Part shown: positions 17,217 through 27,105 of the stretch, piece after piece
How the letters are laid out: each line of letters begins with the position of its first letter
Position numbering within the stretch: the stretch's first letter is position 1
DNA from: Geoglobus acetivorans
GTDB lineage: Archaea; Halobacteriota; Archaeoglobi; Archaeoglobales; Archaeoglobaceae
DNA: 64,000 nucleotides
NCBI RefSeq assembly: GCF_039641995.1
Contig: NZ_CP087714.1
Span: forward strand, 1,678,328 to 1,742,327
Reading direction: 5' to 3'
Position numbers and translations under genes: made by a program
Notes under the pieces: generated by a model
Told to the model about the DNA's origin: nothing
Seen by the model: the letters and a program-made list of their open reading frames with translations, nothing else
The model's database searches: none

Positions 17217-17911
17217 ACAGCGACATTATCAAGAAGGCAGAAAAATTTGTTCGGCATGTTTATTCTAATAAGTATATCCCCGGCCATGACTGGCTGCATA
17301 CATGCAGGGTAAGAAATCTGGCATTGACAATTGCAGATGGTTGCGACATAAACAAAGAAGCTTTGGAAATTGCGGCATTATTTCACGATGTTGGCAGAGT
17401 TAGAAGTGATAAAAACCACGCTATAGCGTCGGCAGAAATTGCAATGGATTTTTTAAAGAACTTCGATCTTGAAGTAGAATTTGTGGATGTTGTTGTTAAA
17501 AGCATTGAAGAACACGAGAGGTTGTATGAGCCTACTTATTTAGAAGGGAAGATACTGCAGGATGCCGATAAACTTGATGGAATGGGTGCAATAGGCATAA
17601 TCCGAGCTGCAGAAGCGTCAGCATTTAATTCTAAGCTGGAATATGATACACAGAATCCATTTGGTGTTGGATGCACAGATCTCGAGGAGTGGATTGATGA
17701 AAACATAAGACAGATTCCAAATAGAAATTTGAGGGTCGATAAATATCTGATCGAGGAGATAATTGGCAGGCAAATGCAATGGATAAATATGATGTGGACT
17801 GAAAAGGCAAGAAGAATGGCACAGAGAAGATTTGACCTTATGAAGACATTTTTAAAAGAACTTGAAAAAGATCTGAGAGAGGCGGGCGTAGTAATGGACA
17901 CAATGCAATAA
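17213..17911 (+). CDS. HD-domain phosphohydrolase
   Basis: A 232-residue HD-superfamily metal-dependent phosphohydrolase. The metal ligands are visible as H in HDWLHTCRVRNLAL, HD in AALFHDVGRVR, H in SIEEHERL and D in LQDADKLDGMGAIGIIRAAEA. Relatives hydrolyse nucleotides or phosphate monoesters, but the substrate here is unknown. The gene lies between two sugar-nucleotide enzymes and overlaps gmd by four bases, so it is probably co-translated and may dephosphorylate a nucleotide or sugar intermediate of that pathway. Confidence 0.85.
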   Translation: MNSDIIKKAEKFVRHVYSNKYIPGHDWLHTCRVRNLALTIADGCDINKEALEIAALFHDVGRVRSDKNHAIASAEIAMDFLKNFDLEVEFVDVVVKSIEEHERLYEPTYLEGKILQDADKLDGMGAIGIIRAAEASAFNSKLEYDTQNPFGVGCTDLEEWIDENIRQIPNRNLRVDKYLIEEIIGRQMQWINMMWTEKARRMAQRRFDLMKTFLKELEKDLREAGVVMDTMQ

Positions 17912-17945
17912 CTCAGACATTAAAATATATGGGATGGTGCTTTAA

Positions 17946-19151
17946 ATGGACTGGGGCGGTAAGAGGGTGCTGGTAACAGGAGTGAGTGGTTTTGTCGGCT
18001 CGTATTTAGCCAAATATCTCCTTGAAAAGGGCGCCGAAGTTTATGGTCTTGTGAGGAAAAAAGTGGATGGAGGAAAACAAAAATTTGGTGAGAAGATTAA
18101 AATTGTTGAAGGAGATATAACCAATATATATAGTATCACACTAGCCTTGAATAAATCCGAGCCAGATGTTGTATTTCATCTCGCAGCCCAATCTTTCGTT
18201 CCCAAGAGCTTTGAATATCCGCTGGATACTCTGAACACAAACACGATCGGTACGGCAAATTTGCTTGAGGCAGTGAGACTAAAAGAGGTAGATCCAGTAA
18301 TCGTATTTGCTGGCTCAAGTGACGAATACGGTTTGGTTATAAGTTCAGAAGAGCAATACAACAGAGTGAAGAAGAAATACGGCACAATGTTTCCCGAACC
18401 TGAAAAAATTCCAGAACTGCCAGTCAGAGAGAGTAATCCATTGAGGCCTATGTCGCCATACGCCATGAGTAAAGTTCACGGCGAATACCTAATGAGGAAC
18501 TACTATTACGCATACGGGCTTAAAACAGTGGTTTCGAGAAGTTTCAACCACGAGGGAGCGGGCAGAGGAGCAATGTTCGTGACATCGGTAATAACGAGCC
18601 AGGTGGTTAAGCTGAAGTCTGGTGAATCTGACAGGATTGTTATAGGGAACGTAAACGCTTTCAGAGACTGGAGCCATGTGATGGACATAGTAGAGGGCTA
18701 CTGCCTGCTTGCTGAGAAGGGGAAGCATGGAGATGTTTACAATCTTGGATCAATGAGAACAAATTCTGTTCTGAGCTACATACTGCTTAGTTTAGAGCAA
18801 GCTGGGTGGAAGATTGAAAAAATTGAAACTATGAATGGCGGAAAGACTGTGGATAATCCAACAGAGAGGGACTACTCGAAGATCTTTGGAGTGAATTTCG
18901 AGAAAACCAAAGTTGACAAAATGATGCTTGAAGGAGATATTGAGTTCACGATCAAAAATAAGGGTATATGGGTCCACACGGATGAGGACAAAATTCCGAT
19001 AGAATTTGATGCTAAAAAGTTCAGACCTGCGGAAGCTCCTATACTGCTTTCAGATACGAGTAAGGTTCAGAGAATAGGGTTTAAGACTAAATACACGCTG
19101 GAAGAGATAATAAAAGACCAATTGAACTATTTTTATGAGAAGTGCAAATAG
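17946..19151 (+). CDS. GDP-sugar NAD-dependent epimerase/dehydratase (Gmd/Rmd-like SDR)
   Basis: A 401-residue extended SDR with the nucleotide motif TGVSGFVGSYLAKYLLEKGAEVYG, active-site serine region AGSSDEYG, catalytic YAMSK and SFNHEGAGRGAMFVTS, placing it near Gmd and Rmd. It is about 60 residues longer than a typical Rmd: an insertion precedes the active-site tyrosine (about residues 138-160), and another segment lies near the C-terminus (about 310-370). It follows gmd, so reduction or epimerisation of GDP-4-keto-6-deoxymannose is the best guess; a second 4,6-dehydratase acting on another sugar nucleotide is the main alternative. Confidence 0.8.
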   Translation: MDWGGKRVLVTGVSGFVGSYLAKYLLEKGAEVYGLVRKKVDGGKQKFGEKIKIVEGDITNIYSITLALNKSEPDVVFHLAAQSFVPKSFEYPLDTLNTNTIGTANLLEAVRLKEVDPVIVFAGSSDEYGLVISSEEQYNRVKKKYGTMFPEPEKIPELPVRESNPLRPMSPYAMSKVHGEYLMRNYYYAYGLKTVVSRSFNHEGAGRGAMFVTSVITSQVVKLKSGESDRIVIGNVNAFRDWSHVMDIVEGYCLLAEKGKHGDVYNLGSMRTNSVLSYILLSLEQAGWKIEKIETMNGGKTVDNPTERDYSKIFGVNFEKTKVDKMMLEGDIEFTIKNKGIWVHTDEDKIPIEFDAKKFRPAEAPILLSDTSKVQRIGFKTKYTLEEIIKDQLNYFYEKCK

Positions 19152-19160
19152 ACAGCAAAC

Positions 19161-20453
19161 GTGACTCTAAGGGTGAATACGGTGACCACAGTAAGACGAG
19201 TTGCGAAAAACATAATAGCTTTAGCATCTGCTGAACTCATAACAAAGTTTCTCATGTTTATTTTAATAGTCTTAATTGCAAGGTATCTGGGAGATGTAGG
19301 CTACGGTAAATACTCCTTTGCGATGGCTTTTACGTCCTTTTTCTTAATTCTCTCAGATTTGGGTTTGAGCACGTTAACTATAAGAGAGGTAGCGAGAGAA
19401 AAAGAGCTGGCTGGAAAGTATCTTGGAAACTTATCGTTAGTCAAACTAGTCTTGTCAGTTGTATCGTTTTTGCTTTTGGTCGTTATTATCAATCTTATGG
19501 ATTATCCATACGATACCAAATTGGCAGTTTATATTGCTGGTGCTTATGTTGTCGTATCTTCTTTTACTCAGTTTTTCATTTCTTTTTTTAGAGCTTTTGA
19601 AAGAATGGAATACGAAACGCTTGTAAGGGTTTTTGAGAAAATTATTGCATTCATTCTGGTTGTGTGTTTAATCTATCTTGGTTATGGTCTAATAGAGATC
19701 ATGTTAGCATATCTGGTTTCTGGAATTTTCAGCTTTCTAATCGGCGGTTTGATCGTGCTTAGGAAATTTGCTATGCCAGAGTTTAAAGTCGATGTTTCTT
19801 TTCTAAAACATGCTATAAAAGAGGCATTGCCATTTGGTCTCACAGCAGTTTTTGTTGTGATTTATTTCAAAATTGATACTGTTATGCTCTCAGTAATGAA
19901 GGGAGATGCTGTTGTTGGCTGGTATAACGCAGCATATAGTATAATTGATGGATTGACAGCTTTAGTGGCGGGATCAATATCATTTGCTTTCTTTCCTGTA
20001 ATGTCAAGGTATGCTAAATCTTCAAAGGAGATGTTAAAGAAAGTATATTTTAGGGCTTTTCTGCTATTATTTAGTGCTGGACTAACGATTTCGGTTCTTG
20101 TGACTATTTTTGCAGATAAAATAATATTGATCCTTTACGGACAAGAGTATTTGAATTCGATATTAGCGTTGAGAATTCTGATATGGGCGTTCTTTATAAT
20201 CTGCATAAGCACAATATCGAGTACATTGTTAAATTCTGTCAATAAACAAAATATAGTTGCTATGGGAACTGGACTTGGAGCGACTTTGAATGTTATTTTG
20301 AATTTAGTTTTAATTCCCAAATACAGCTACGTTGGGGCGGCTTACGCCACATTAATAACAGAGGGTATTGGGTTTGGAATATATCTGGGGTGTATTATTA
20401 AGTTTTTAAAGAATCCTCTACAAAGAGGTTATGAAGTGAAAGGTGGGGTATAA
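19161..20453 (+). CDS. Polysaccharide/oligosaccharide flippase (Wzx-type, MOP superfamily)
   Basis: A polytopic protein of up to 430 residues with 12 to 14 predicted membrane helices and the family N-terminus (NIIALASAELITKFLMFILI, then GYGKYSFAMAF). Such proteins flip lipid-linked sugars across the cytoplasmic membrane. The frame opens at GTG 19161, but GGGTGA a few bases before GTG 19182 makes that start plausible too (423 residues). The stop overlaps the ATG of the next membrane protein by one base. This is the only intact flippase in the island, which also holds three flippase relics. Confidence 0.9.
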   Translation: MTLRVNTVTTVRRVAKNIIALASAELITKFLMFILIVLIARYLGDVGYGKYSFAMAFTSFFLILSDLGLSTLTIREVAREKELAGKYLGNLSLVKLVLSVVSFLLLVVIINLMDYPYDTKLAVYIAGAYVVVSSFTQFFISFFRAFERMEYETLVRVFEKIIAFILVVCLIYLGYGLIEIMLAYLVSGIFSFLIGGLIVLRKFAMPEFKVDVSFLKHAIKEALPFGLTAVFVVIYFKIDTVMLSVMKGDAVVGWYNAAYSIIDGLTALVAGSISFAFFPVMSRYAKSSKEMLKKVYFRAFLLLFSAGLTISVLVTIFADKIILILYGQEYLNSILALRILIWAFFIICISTISSTLLNSVNKQNIVAMGTGLGATLNVILNLVLIPKYSYVGAAYATLITEGIGFGIYLGCIIKFLKNPLQRGYEVKGGV

Positions 20454-22174
20454 TGGGGAGGATAATACGAAAATTATTGTTACTATGGATTACTTTAATA
20501 TCAGCTTTGATTCCGTTATATATCAACCTCAATGTATTACACTATCAAACAGATCCTTTCATATCAACAACAATTAATATGGGGAAAGCCATCAAATCGT
20601 ATGGGTCGCTTGACATCACAAGAAATTTTTATAGCGATATTGTCAATTCAATTCATTTAACTACTCCTTTTTGGCAGAAACACACATCTTATTTTGTACG
20701 ATTTGAGCCTGGTTCTGGGATATTTCTTGCTATTATGTCAATTATTAGTGGAATTGAAGTTAGAACTATTGCATATCTTCCTGTACCCTTCATAGTCAGT
20801 ATTTTAATATTATTCTCGATGTTCTGTAGGATATATGAGTATACAAACAGAGTAAATCAAAATAAAAAAAATATAGCAACTATATTCAATATTGTATTCC
20901 TTGGAAGCGTCATGTATTCTTTTATATCTTTTAATTTTATTGGGAAGATACACACATTGGTATATCATGGTATATATGTAGTACAGTATTTGACTATTTA
21001 TTATATACTTCTAAGAATAACTTTCAATGAAAAAAAGCCAGAATGGATAATCTTAATTGTTTTGACCTTTTGTGCTATGATAATTACTCACTATAGATAT
21101 CCTCTGATGATTGCCGGAGGTATTACTTTGTATGTCTTTATAATATACCTTACTATCTCTATAGCTGGAGTTCAAAAATTCAACATAAGCACACTCCAGA
21201 CATTTTTATATCTTAACATTTTTATGTGGGTGGTTATTAGTCTAAATGAGGTGTACTTTAGAAGTGGTGCTAAAGTAGATATCCTATCCGCGATTGTATT
21301 TTTAAAAGATTATCTTTTGAGGACATTCACTTTAAGCTATTCTCCTATTTCTTCACCTGAAACTTCAGGAAGTAAAATGGGTTTAATGATGTCTTTATTA
21401 TATACAGCTATTATATTAATTATCTCAATGGGATCGCCAATAGTTTTATTGTTGGGAACAGTCAAGAAGAAAAATATGTTGTCAAAATTAAATGTTGACT
21501 ATTATATTTTTTATTTATATGTAATTCTATTTGGAGGATCAATAGTGCGATTTTTATCATATTCATCTATATATCTAAATTTTGCAAAATATGGGCTAAC
21601 GAATCCTGAACTTATTGCCTTATTTTTGGTAATCTCTACCAAGATCATACGTCAAAAATTCAAAAAGGTCGGAACCATTATGCTGGCAATGTTACTAGTT
21701 TCTTCAATGTTAATTTTTGGTAAAAGCCTTCTTTATGCATATTCTATCTCAAATCCTAGCTCTGCATACTATTATGGTCCAAAAGAGGAAGGAATCGGAG
21801 CTTTTGGATTTTTGGTGTATCATTTACCAGATTCAACTAGCATCATTGGTGGTTCGATACAAGTCAGTAGTGGACTTTATGAGTACCTTTCATATTGTCC
21901 TCTGGAAAAAAGTAAGGAAATTATACCTGCAATGGTTCAAGTATATATTGCGCCTTCACCATATACAATCAATGGTATTACGACTGTTTACAATCTAATG
22001 AATAAGGAACTTGACTATTTCATTATTGCCAATAAGGAGATACACTATGGTTTAAATGGTGGATTAATGGTGTACCTTGATCCTGATAAAACTAATAAGT
22101 TATATAAACTTATGTCTATAAATGAGGACAGAATTTATAGTGGGAGTGCCACAATATACCACTTTAAGTCTTAA
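20453..22174 (+). CDS. Large polytopic membrane protein, possible glycan polymerase or glycosyltransferase
   Basis: A 573-residue integral membrane protein with about ten hydrophobic segments (from residue 7 to about 420) and a C-terminal soluble domain of about 140 residues rich in Tyr, Ser and Pro. The topology and position directly after a flippase suit an O-antigen-polymerase-like or GT-C membrane glycosyltransferase, but I cannot identify a diagnostic motif. The coding DNA is much more AT-rich than the operons outside the island, pointing to recent transfer. It ends 18 bases before a convergent glycosyltransferase gene. Confidence 0.75.
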   Translation: MGRIIRKLLLLWITLISALIPLYINLNVLHYQTDPFISTTINMGKAIKSYGSLDITRNFYSDIVNSIHLTTPFWQKHTSYFVRFEPGSGIFLAIMSIISGIEVRTIAYLPVPFIVSILILFSMFCRIYEYTNRVNQNKKNIATIFNIVFLGSVMYSFISFNFIGKIHTLVYHGIYVVQYLTIYYILLRITFNEKKPEWIILIVLTFCAMIITHYRYPLMIAGGITLYVFIIYLTISIAGVQKFNISTLQTFLYLNIFMWVVISLNEVYFRSGAKVDILSAIVFLKDYLLRTFTLSYSPISSPETSGSKMGLMMSLLYTAIILIISMGSPIVLLLGTVKKKNMLSKLNVDYYIFYLYVILFGGSIVRFLSYSSIYLNFAKYGLTNPELIALFLVISTKIIRQKFKKVGTIMLAMLLVSSMLIFGKSLLYAYSISNPSSAYYYGPKEEGIGAFGFLVYHLPDSTSIIGGSIQVSSGLYEYLSYCPLEKSKEIIPAMVQVYIAPSPYTINGITTVYNLMNKELDYFIIANKEIHYGLNGGLMVYLDPDKTNKLYKLMSINEDRIYSGSATIYHFKS

Positions 22175-22192
22175 TTTATCTTTATCCTCCCT

Positions 22193-23329
22193 TTATCTCA
22201 TGTTATATACTTCCTCATAAACATTCAAAGTTTCCTCAGCGGTTTTTCTCCAGTTAAACATTTTAGCTCTCTCCAGTCCTTTCTTTCTCATTTCTTCTTT
22301 TAATCCCTCGTTAGTTAAAACCTCATACATTGCTTTAGCCAAACCATCAATGTCATAAGGATCAACCATTATCCCTGCATTTCCAACAACTTCTGGCAAA
22401 GACGAAGTATTAGAAGTTATAACTGGTGTTCCACAAGCCATAGCCTCTAGAGGTGGTAATCCAAAACCTTCATAGAGTGAGGGGTATATAAATATGTCTG
22501 CTGCATTATAGAGAGCTGGCAAATCCTCATCTGGAACATAACCCGTAAATATAACATCTTTTTTGAGATCTAGCTTATCTATGGTTTCGAAGATGGGCTT
22601 ATACTTCCAACCAATTTTTCCTGCAATTACTAGTTTATGCTTAATTCCTTGTTTTTTGAGTTTGTAATATGCTTTTAGTAAAGTTTGGATATTCTTTCTT
22701 GGCTCTACTGTTCCAACATATAGTATAAATGGGTTTTTCAATTTATATTTTTGTCTGATTTTGTTTATTTCATCTTCTTTTAAAGGTTTAAATCTCTCAT
22801 CTGCTGCTAAATAAATAACTTTTATTTTATTTTCGGGAATTTTGAAATATTTTATTAAATCACTTTTAGTGCTGTATGAATCAGTTATTATTTTATCAGA
22901 CGATTTTAAAATAAGTGGAAATATATATTTATGCATCAAAACTCGACTTTTTCTATGGGTCTCAGGAAATAATAATGGAGTTAGATCATAAACCGTCAGT
23001 ATTTTTTTTGACTTTTTTAAAAATAAAAATGGTCCAAAATGGTAAGTATCATGTATAATATCAAAATCCATTTTATTTAACTTGGTAGGTATTAGTATCA
23101 TTTTTTGTATTTCATGACCAAATGGAGTTTTTTTGGGTATCGGAATTATAAAATCATTTATAAAATCATATGTCTTTATCATGTTATTAATTAATTCGTT
23201 TTTTTTATAATGTATAATATAATATTCGTTGTCTCGATAGTATGGCAAGTATTTTATTAAATTATATGGGTAAGATGCTACACCTGTTTTTATGTCATCA
23301 ATTGAATTTGCAATAATTCCGATTTTCAT
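22193..23329 (-). CDS. Glycosyltransferase family 4
   Basis: A 378-residue GT-B enzyme. The C-terminal donor-binding domain has [39 protein letters not shown] and [20 protein letters not shown], which holds the E-x7-E motif of family 4. The N-terminal acceptor domain is very AT-rich and lysine-rich. It would transfer a hexose from a nucleotide sugar to a lipid-linked glycan. It is the last gene of three GT4 genes read leftward, separated from the next by a single base. Donor and acceptor cannot be told from sequence. Confidence 0.9.
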   Translation of the reverse strand: MKIGIIANSIDDIKTGVASYPYNLIKYLPYYRDNEYYIIHYKKNELINNMIKTYDFINDFIIPIPKKTPFGHEIQKMILIPTKLNKMDFDIIHDTYHFGPFLFLKKSKKILTVYDLTPLLFPETHRKSRVLMHKYIFPLILKSSDKIITDSYSTKSDLIKYFKIPENKIKVIYLAADERFKPLKEDEINKIRQKYKLKNPFILYVGTVEPRKNIQTLLKAYYKLKKQGIKHKLVIAGKIGWKYKPIFETIDKLDLKKDVIFTGYVPDEDLPALYNAADIFIYPSLYEGFGLPPLEAMACGTPVITSNTSSLPEVVGNAGIMVDPYDIDGLAKAMYEVLTNEGLKEEMRKKGLERAKMFNWRKTAEETLNVYEEVYNMR

Positions 23330-23330
23330 C

Positions 23331-24458
23331 TTATACCTCCGTAGTATCTCTTACCAACTCTTTGTATGTCTCCATATATCGTTTTAGCAGCTTTTTCCAA
23401 GACTTAACCATTATAGCTTTTTTTGTATTATATTTATATTTCGTTAGCAATTTTTTATTTTCGGACAGCATCAAGATCGCAGAAGAAAAACACCTAATAT
23501 CGTCAACCGGGCAAGTAATCCCTATTTTAAATCTTTTTACTGTTTCCCCTATCCCTCCGATATCACTAACAATTACGGGTTTCATATGTATAATCGCCTG
23601 ATGTAGTACCTCACTTTGTGTACTTTTGCGGTATGGTAATATAATTATATCAGATTCCTCAAATAATAATGACACATCTTCATCTGGAATAAAACCTTTA
23701 AATATTACTTTATTTTCAACGCCCAATTGTTTCACAAGACTTTGTAAATACATGTAGTATTTCATAAATTTATCTGGAACTTTACCAGCAATATTTAGTT
23801 TTAGATTTGGATTATAGCGTAAGGCTACACTAAATGCCTTAATTAGTGTATCTATGCCCCTACTAGGACGAACAATCCCGAAAAACGTTAATTTGATATC
23901 TCTTTTAATAGAAAATTTATTTTTTAATGATTTTGCTATAGTGTTGTCAGTAGTAGAAATTCCATACTCAATAGTCCTACATTTTTCTCTCGCCACAGTA
24001 TATATGCTGCATATCTCCTGGAGATGTTCTCGGGTATGAACTAAAATCAGATCGGAAAGTGTGTAAATTATTTTCTCATAAAACATAAATAAGTTAATAA
24101 GAAATTTAACTCTTATATTAACTATATACGTGCTTGGCTTTTCGTGTGCGGTTATCACGATTTTAGTTTTTATTTTTTTAATTTTTCTAAATATATGAAT
24201 TAATATTAGGAAAAATGGAAAAAACAAACCACAAATAGTTGGTGTATATTGGACATGTACAATATCTGGCTTCAGATGTAGTATATCCTTTGCTGCATTT
24301 ATCCATCTAAATATTGAACGAAAATAGCTTTCATATGCATATATTCTTTGAGTATATAGACAAAGTTTTACATTTACAGATTCTTTGATAAAACGTTCCG
24401 TATACTTGGAAACTCCACATCCCTCTGTTGGATAACTACTTATCATAAAAATCTTCAA
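23331..24458 (-). CDS. Glycosyltransferase family 4 (divergent)
   Basis: A 375-residue GT-B-type protein. Family 4 features are FGIVRPSRGIDTLIKAFSVA, FKGFIPDEDVSLLFEESDIIILPYR and QSEVLHQAIIHMKPVIVSDIGG. In the last block the first Glu of E-x7-E is shifted and the usual glycine loop EGFG is replaced by polar residues, so activity or donor choice may be altered. It starts with ISSYPTEGCGVSKYTERF, a typical GT4 opening. It overlaps the upstream GT4 gene by four bases and lies in the most AT-rich part of the island. Confidence 0.85.
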   Translation of the reverse strand: MKIFMISSYPTEGCGVSKYTERFIKESVNVKLCLYTQRIYAYESYFRSIFRWINAAKDILHLKPDIVHVQYTPTICGLFFPFFLILIHIFRKIKKIKTKIVITAHEKPSTYIVNIRVKFLINLFMFYEKIIYTLSDLILVHTREHLQEICSIYTVAREKCRTIEYGISTTDNTIAKSLKNKFSIKRDIKLTFFGIVRPSRGIDTLIKAFSVALRYNPNLKLNIAGKVPDKFMKYYMYLQSLVKQLGVENKVIFKGFIPDEDVSLLFEESDIIILPYRKSTQSEVLHQAIIHMKPVIVSDIGGIGETVKRFKIGITCPVDDIRCFSSAILMLSENKKLLTKYKYNTKKAIMVKSWKKLLKRYMETYKELVRDTTEV

Positions 24459-25555
24459 GATTTACACCTACCTATAACCATTTTTGTTAGAAATACAAAT
24501 ACTGATTTATATTTTCTAGAAATTTTATTCCAACTATACTTCTCTAAAACAATCTGCCTTATTTTTTTCTCTATTTTTCTATTTTTCCCAGTAGTTTCCA
24601 TTATTCTCAAAATATTCTCAACAAACATCTCTGCATTTAATGGAGTTACCAGAATTCCAGTTTTTCCATCTATAACTGCATCTTTTATACCTTCCAAGTT
24701 TGAAGCCACAACTGGTACTCCACGAACGGTAGCTTCCAGCACAACGATGCCAAAACCCTCTATGTCACCATCCACAGGTATATTCGGCATAATAAAAATG
24801 TCTGATATTTTATAAAGCAACTCTAATGTTCTGTCATCAATTTTACCAAGTAGCACAACATACTTCCTCAAATCTTTCTCTTCAACTATTCTTTTAATTT
24901 TCTCTCTGTATGGCCCGTCACCGACAATAAGATACACAAAATCATCTCTGGCTTCTAAAAGTTTTGGAATAACGTTCTCTACAAACCAATGAAACCCTTT
25001 TCGCTCAACCAAACGACCAACAGACAAAAGAACAAACTTATCTTCCAGATCTGCATGTAGCATTTTTGAAATTCTCTTTTTTAGTACTTCTTTATTTCCA
25101 TCCGAAGATGCTGGAGGGTTTATTCCAACTGGGATTACAATGCATTTATCTGGAGAGACTCCACGTTTTACACACTCTTCCTTTGTTTCTTTACTTATAC
25201 AAATGATTTTGTCAGCCACATTTACGAACATAGGTATAAAAAACTGATATAACTTGTTTTTATAGGTAATGTCCAAACCGTGAACTTTAATAACTACCGG
25301 CTTTTTTTTAATGATTTTCAAAATGGGTATTAAGGGTGAAAGAAGAGAATCACTTAACAGAATCGCATCAAATCCCTTATTCAGTAAAATTCTAAATAAA
25401 CTGTAGATATAGAAAACTGGAGAGTACTTTCCAAATCTATTCGGTATAACCTCAAAACTCATTATTTTTCTCATATTTTTTGCCAATTCATAGTTAAGTC
25501 TCTCAGCCCCTCCTACATGTGGTGGATAGTTCCTAGCTACAAAAAGGATTTTCAT
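24455..25555 (-). CDS. Glycosyltransferase family 4
   Basis: A 366-residue GT-B enzyme with NYPPHVGGAERLNYELAK at the N-terminus and a C-terminal donor domain containing LLSVGRLVERKGFHWFVE, LLGKIDDRTLELLYKISDIFIMPN and EGFGIVVLEATVRGVPVVAS, with intact E-x7-E. It is the first gene of a three-gene GT4 run on the minus strand. All three are AT-rich and probably arrived together. It presumably adds one sugar of the surface glycan; sugar and linkage are unknown. Confidence 0.92.
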   Translation of the reverse strand: MKILFVARNYPPHVGGAERLNYELAKNMRKIMSFEVIPNRFGKYSPVFYIYSLFRILLNKGFDAILLSDSLLSPLIPILKIIKKKPVVIKVHGLDITYKNKLYQFFIPMFVNVADKIICISKETKEECVKRGVSPDKCIVIPVGINPPASSDGNKEVLKKRISKMLHADLEDKFVLLSVGRLVERKGFHWFVENVIPKLLEARDDFVYLIVGDGPYREKIKRIVEEKDLRKYVVLLGKIDDRTLELLYKISDIFIMPNIPVDGDIEGFGIVVLEATVRGVPVVASNLEGIKDAVIDGKTGILVTPLNAEMFVENILRIMETTGKNRKIEKKIRQIVLEKYSWNKISRKYKSVFVFLTKMVIGRCKS

Positions 25556-25569
25556 TAAAGCTCACCGAT

Positions 25570-26541
25570 CTATTCTTTTTCTCTCTTTTCACACTCCATT
25601 TTCTTCAACCTGTACAGCACATCATCCATAATCTGCCTCTGTGTCCTGAGCATATCCGCCAGCAATCCAAGAACTATCGTCTGAAAGCCAATAATTATCA
25701 GCGCAACTGAAAGTATCGCTGACGGCAGGTAAAACCCGACCATTCCAGTCTGCAGATAATAGTAAAGCACCCTCAAACCAACAGCGACACCAATTACAAG
25801 CAAAAATAGTCCGATGAATATGAACGTCCTTAGCGGATGGTAATCTCTGTAGCTTCTCACTATCGTCAGACCCGCTCTCACTGCATAGCTGAATATATTC
25901 GATATCAAACGCGACTTACCCGGTCTTTTCCTGAATTCTATTGGCACTTCCTCAATCTTCAACCCCATCTTTGCAGCCTGTATAATGGTCTCCTGAACGT
26001 AAGTGTAGTCTGCGAGCACGTTTATGCGTAAAGCAGCCTCTCTCGTAAACGCCCTGAATCCGGTCTGTGCATCTGAAACAGGCAATCCACTCGCAAAACG
26101 GGTTACCCATGTTGCAATCCTGTTACCAATCCGCTTTTGAATGGGCATGTCCTCGATCCAGCCCTTGAATCTCGAACCCAGAACTATGTCTGCCTTCCCA
26201 TCCAGTATTGGCTTAATCAGCTTCGGTATTTCCCTGGGGTTGTACTGCCCGTCAGCATCTATGTTGACTATTATATCAGCACCCATTTCTAAAGCTGTTT
26301 CCATACCCTGCCTGAATGCCCTTGCCAGCCCTCTATTTTTTCTAAAGCTAACTACCACGTCGGCTCCGGCTTCTTTGGCAACTTTAACAGTGTTGTCTGT
26401 AGAACCATCATTGACAACGACGATTTTGATATCGTCAATCCTGTCTCCAAAATCTACCGGTTTGAGCTCCTTTATCCCTTTTATAACATTGCCAATGGTC
26501 ATCTCCTCGTCATGTGCCGGAATTGTTATGACAAGCCTCAT
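25570..26541 (-). CDS. Glycosyltransferase family 2, dolichol-phosphate-sugar synthase type
   Basis: A GT-A enzyme of 323 residues from ATG 26541, which has AGGGG six bases upstream; the frame stays open another 33 codons without family similarity. Catalytic elements are intact: IPAHDEE near residue 8, NDGSTD at 44-49, DADGQYNP at 95-102 and the SDAQTGFRAF acceptor block. Two C-terminal membrane helices (about 235-300) anchor it, as in DPM/AglD-like enzymes that charge dolichol phosphate. It is divergent from a DUF457-like membrane protein gene, an arrangement repeated at 31999-33428. Confidence 0.9.
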   Translation of the reverse strand: MRLVITIPAHDEEMTIGNVIKGIKELKPVDFGDRIDDIKIVVVNDGSTDNTVKVAKEAGADVVVSFRKNRGLARAFRQGMETALEMGADIIVNIDADGQYNPREIPKLIKPILDGKADIVLGSRFKGWIEDMPIQKRIGNRIATWVTRFASGLPVSDAQTGFRAFTREAALRINVLADYTYVQETIIQAAKMGLKIEEVPIEFRKRPGKSRLISNIFSYAVRAGLTIVRSYRDYHPLRTFIFIGLFLLVIGVAVGLRVLYYYLQTGMVGFYLPSAILSVALIIIGFQTIVLGLLADMLRTQRQIMDDVLYRLKKMECEKREKE

Positions 26542-26622
26542 CCATAACCCCTCTCTCACCAATTCAACAATCTCAAAAACATTACACAGAATATAATAAC
26601 ACCAGCATGTATACCTTAAGTT

Positions 26623-27105
26623 GTGCTGCTCTTCGGACACATCGGAATCACGCTCGGAATATTCTGGTTTGCAGAAGAAAAATTCGGTTTCAGATTTGAT
26701 TACAGGCTGGTGGTATTTGCATCACTGCTGCCCGACATTATTGACAAGCTGATAGGGAGAGTAATACTCCCAATAGGAACTGGAAGACTGATCGGACATA
26801 CGCTGCTGTTTATCCTAATTTTGACTCTAATAAGTGTAAGGAGGAAAAATCTGCTACCTCTTCCGCTGGCATCGTTTGTACATCTGCTTGAAGATGAAAT
26901 GTGGAATTACCCAGCAACTTCATTCTGGCCACTATTTGGCAACTTTCGTACCGGCGAAAACATAAGTTTTCAGGAATACATCATGGAACTGTTAAAACAG
27001 TATGAGCCGTCCCTGTCCTACACGTTCATCTCAGAGGTTATAGGCTTCATCATTATCTTAGTATTCTTCTTGAAGAAGAAAATGCGAGCAAAGCTTAATG
27101 CCTAA
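26623..27105 (+). CDS. Membrane-bound metal-dependent hydrolase-like protein (DUF457/YdjM type), copy 1
   Basis: A 160-residue membrane protein starting at GTG. His and Asp residues lie in the pattern of DUF457 proteins: FGHIGITLG at residues 4-12, LLPDIIDK near 36, GHTLLFI near 58 and FVHLLEDEMW near 84. These would form a metal site inside a four-helix membrane bundle. The first 37 bases after the start codon are the same as in copy 2 at 32946, and the proteins stay similar throughout. The substrate is unknown; pairing with a GT2 gene suggests a lipid-linked sugar role. Confidence 0.8.
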   Translation: MLLFGHIGITLGIFWFAEEKFGFRFDYRLVVFASLLPDIIDKLIGRVILPIGTGRLIGHTLLFILILTLISVRRKNLLPLPLASFVHLLEDEMWNYPATSFWPLFGNFRTGENISFQEYIMELLKQYEPSLSYTFISEVIGFIIILVFFLKKKMRAKLNA

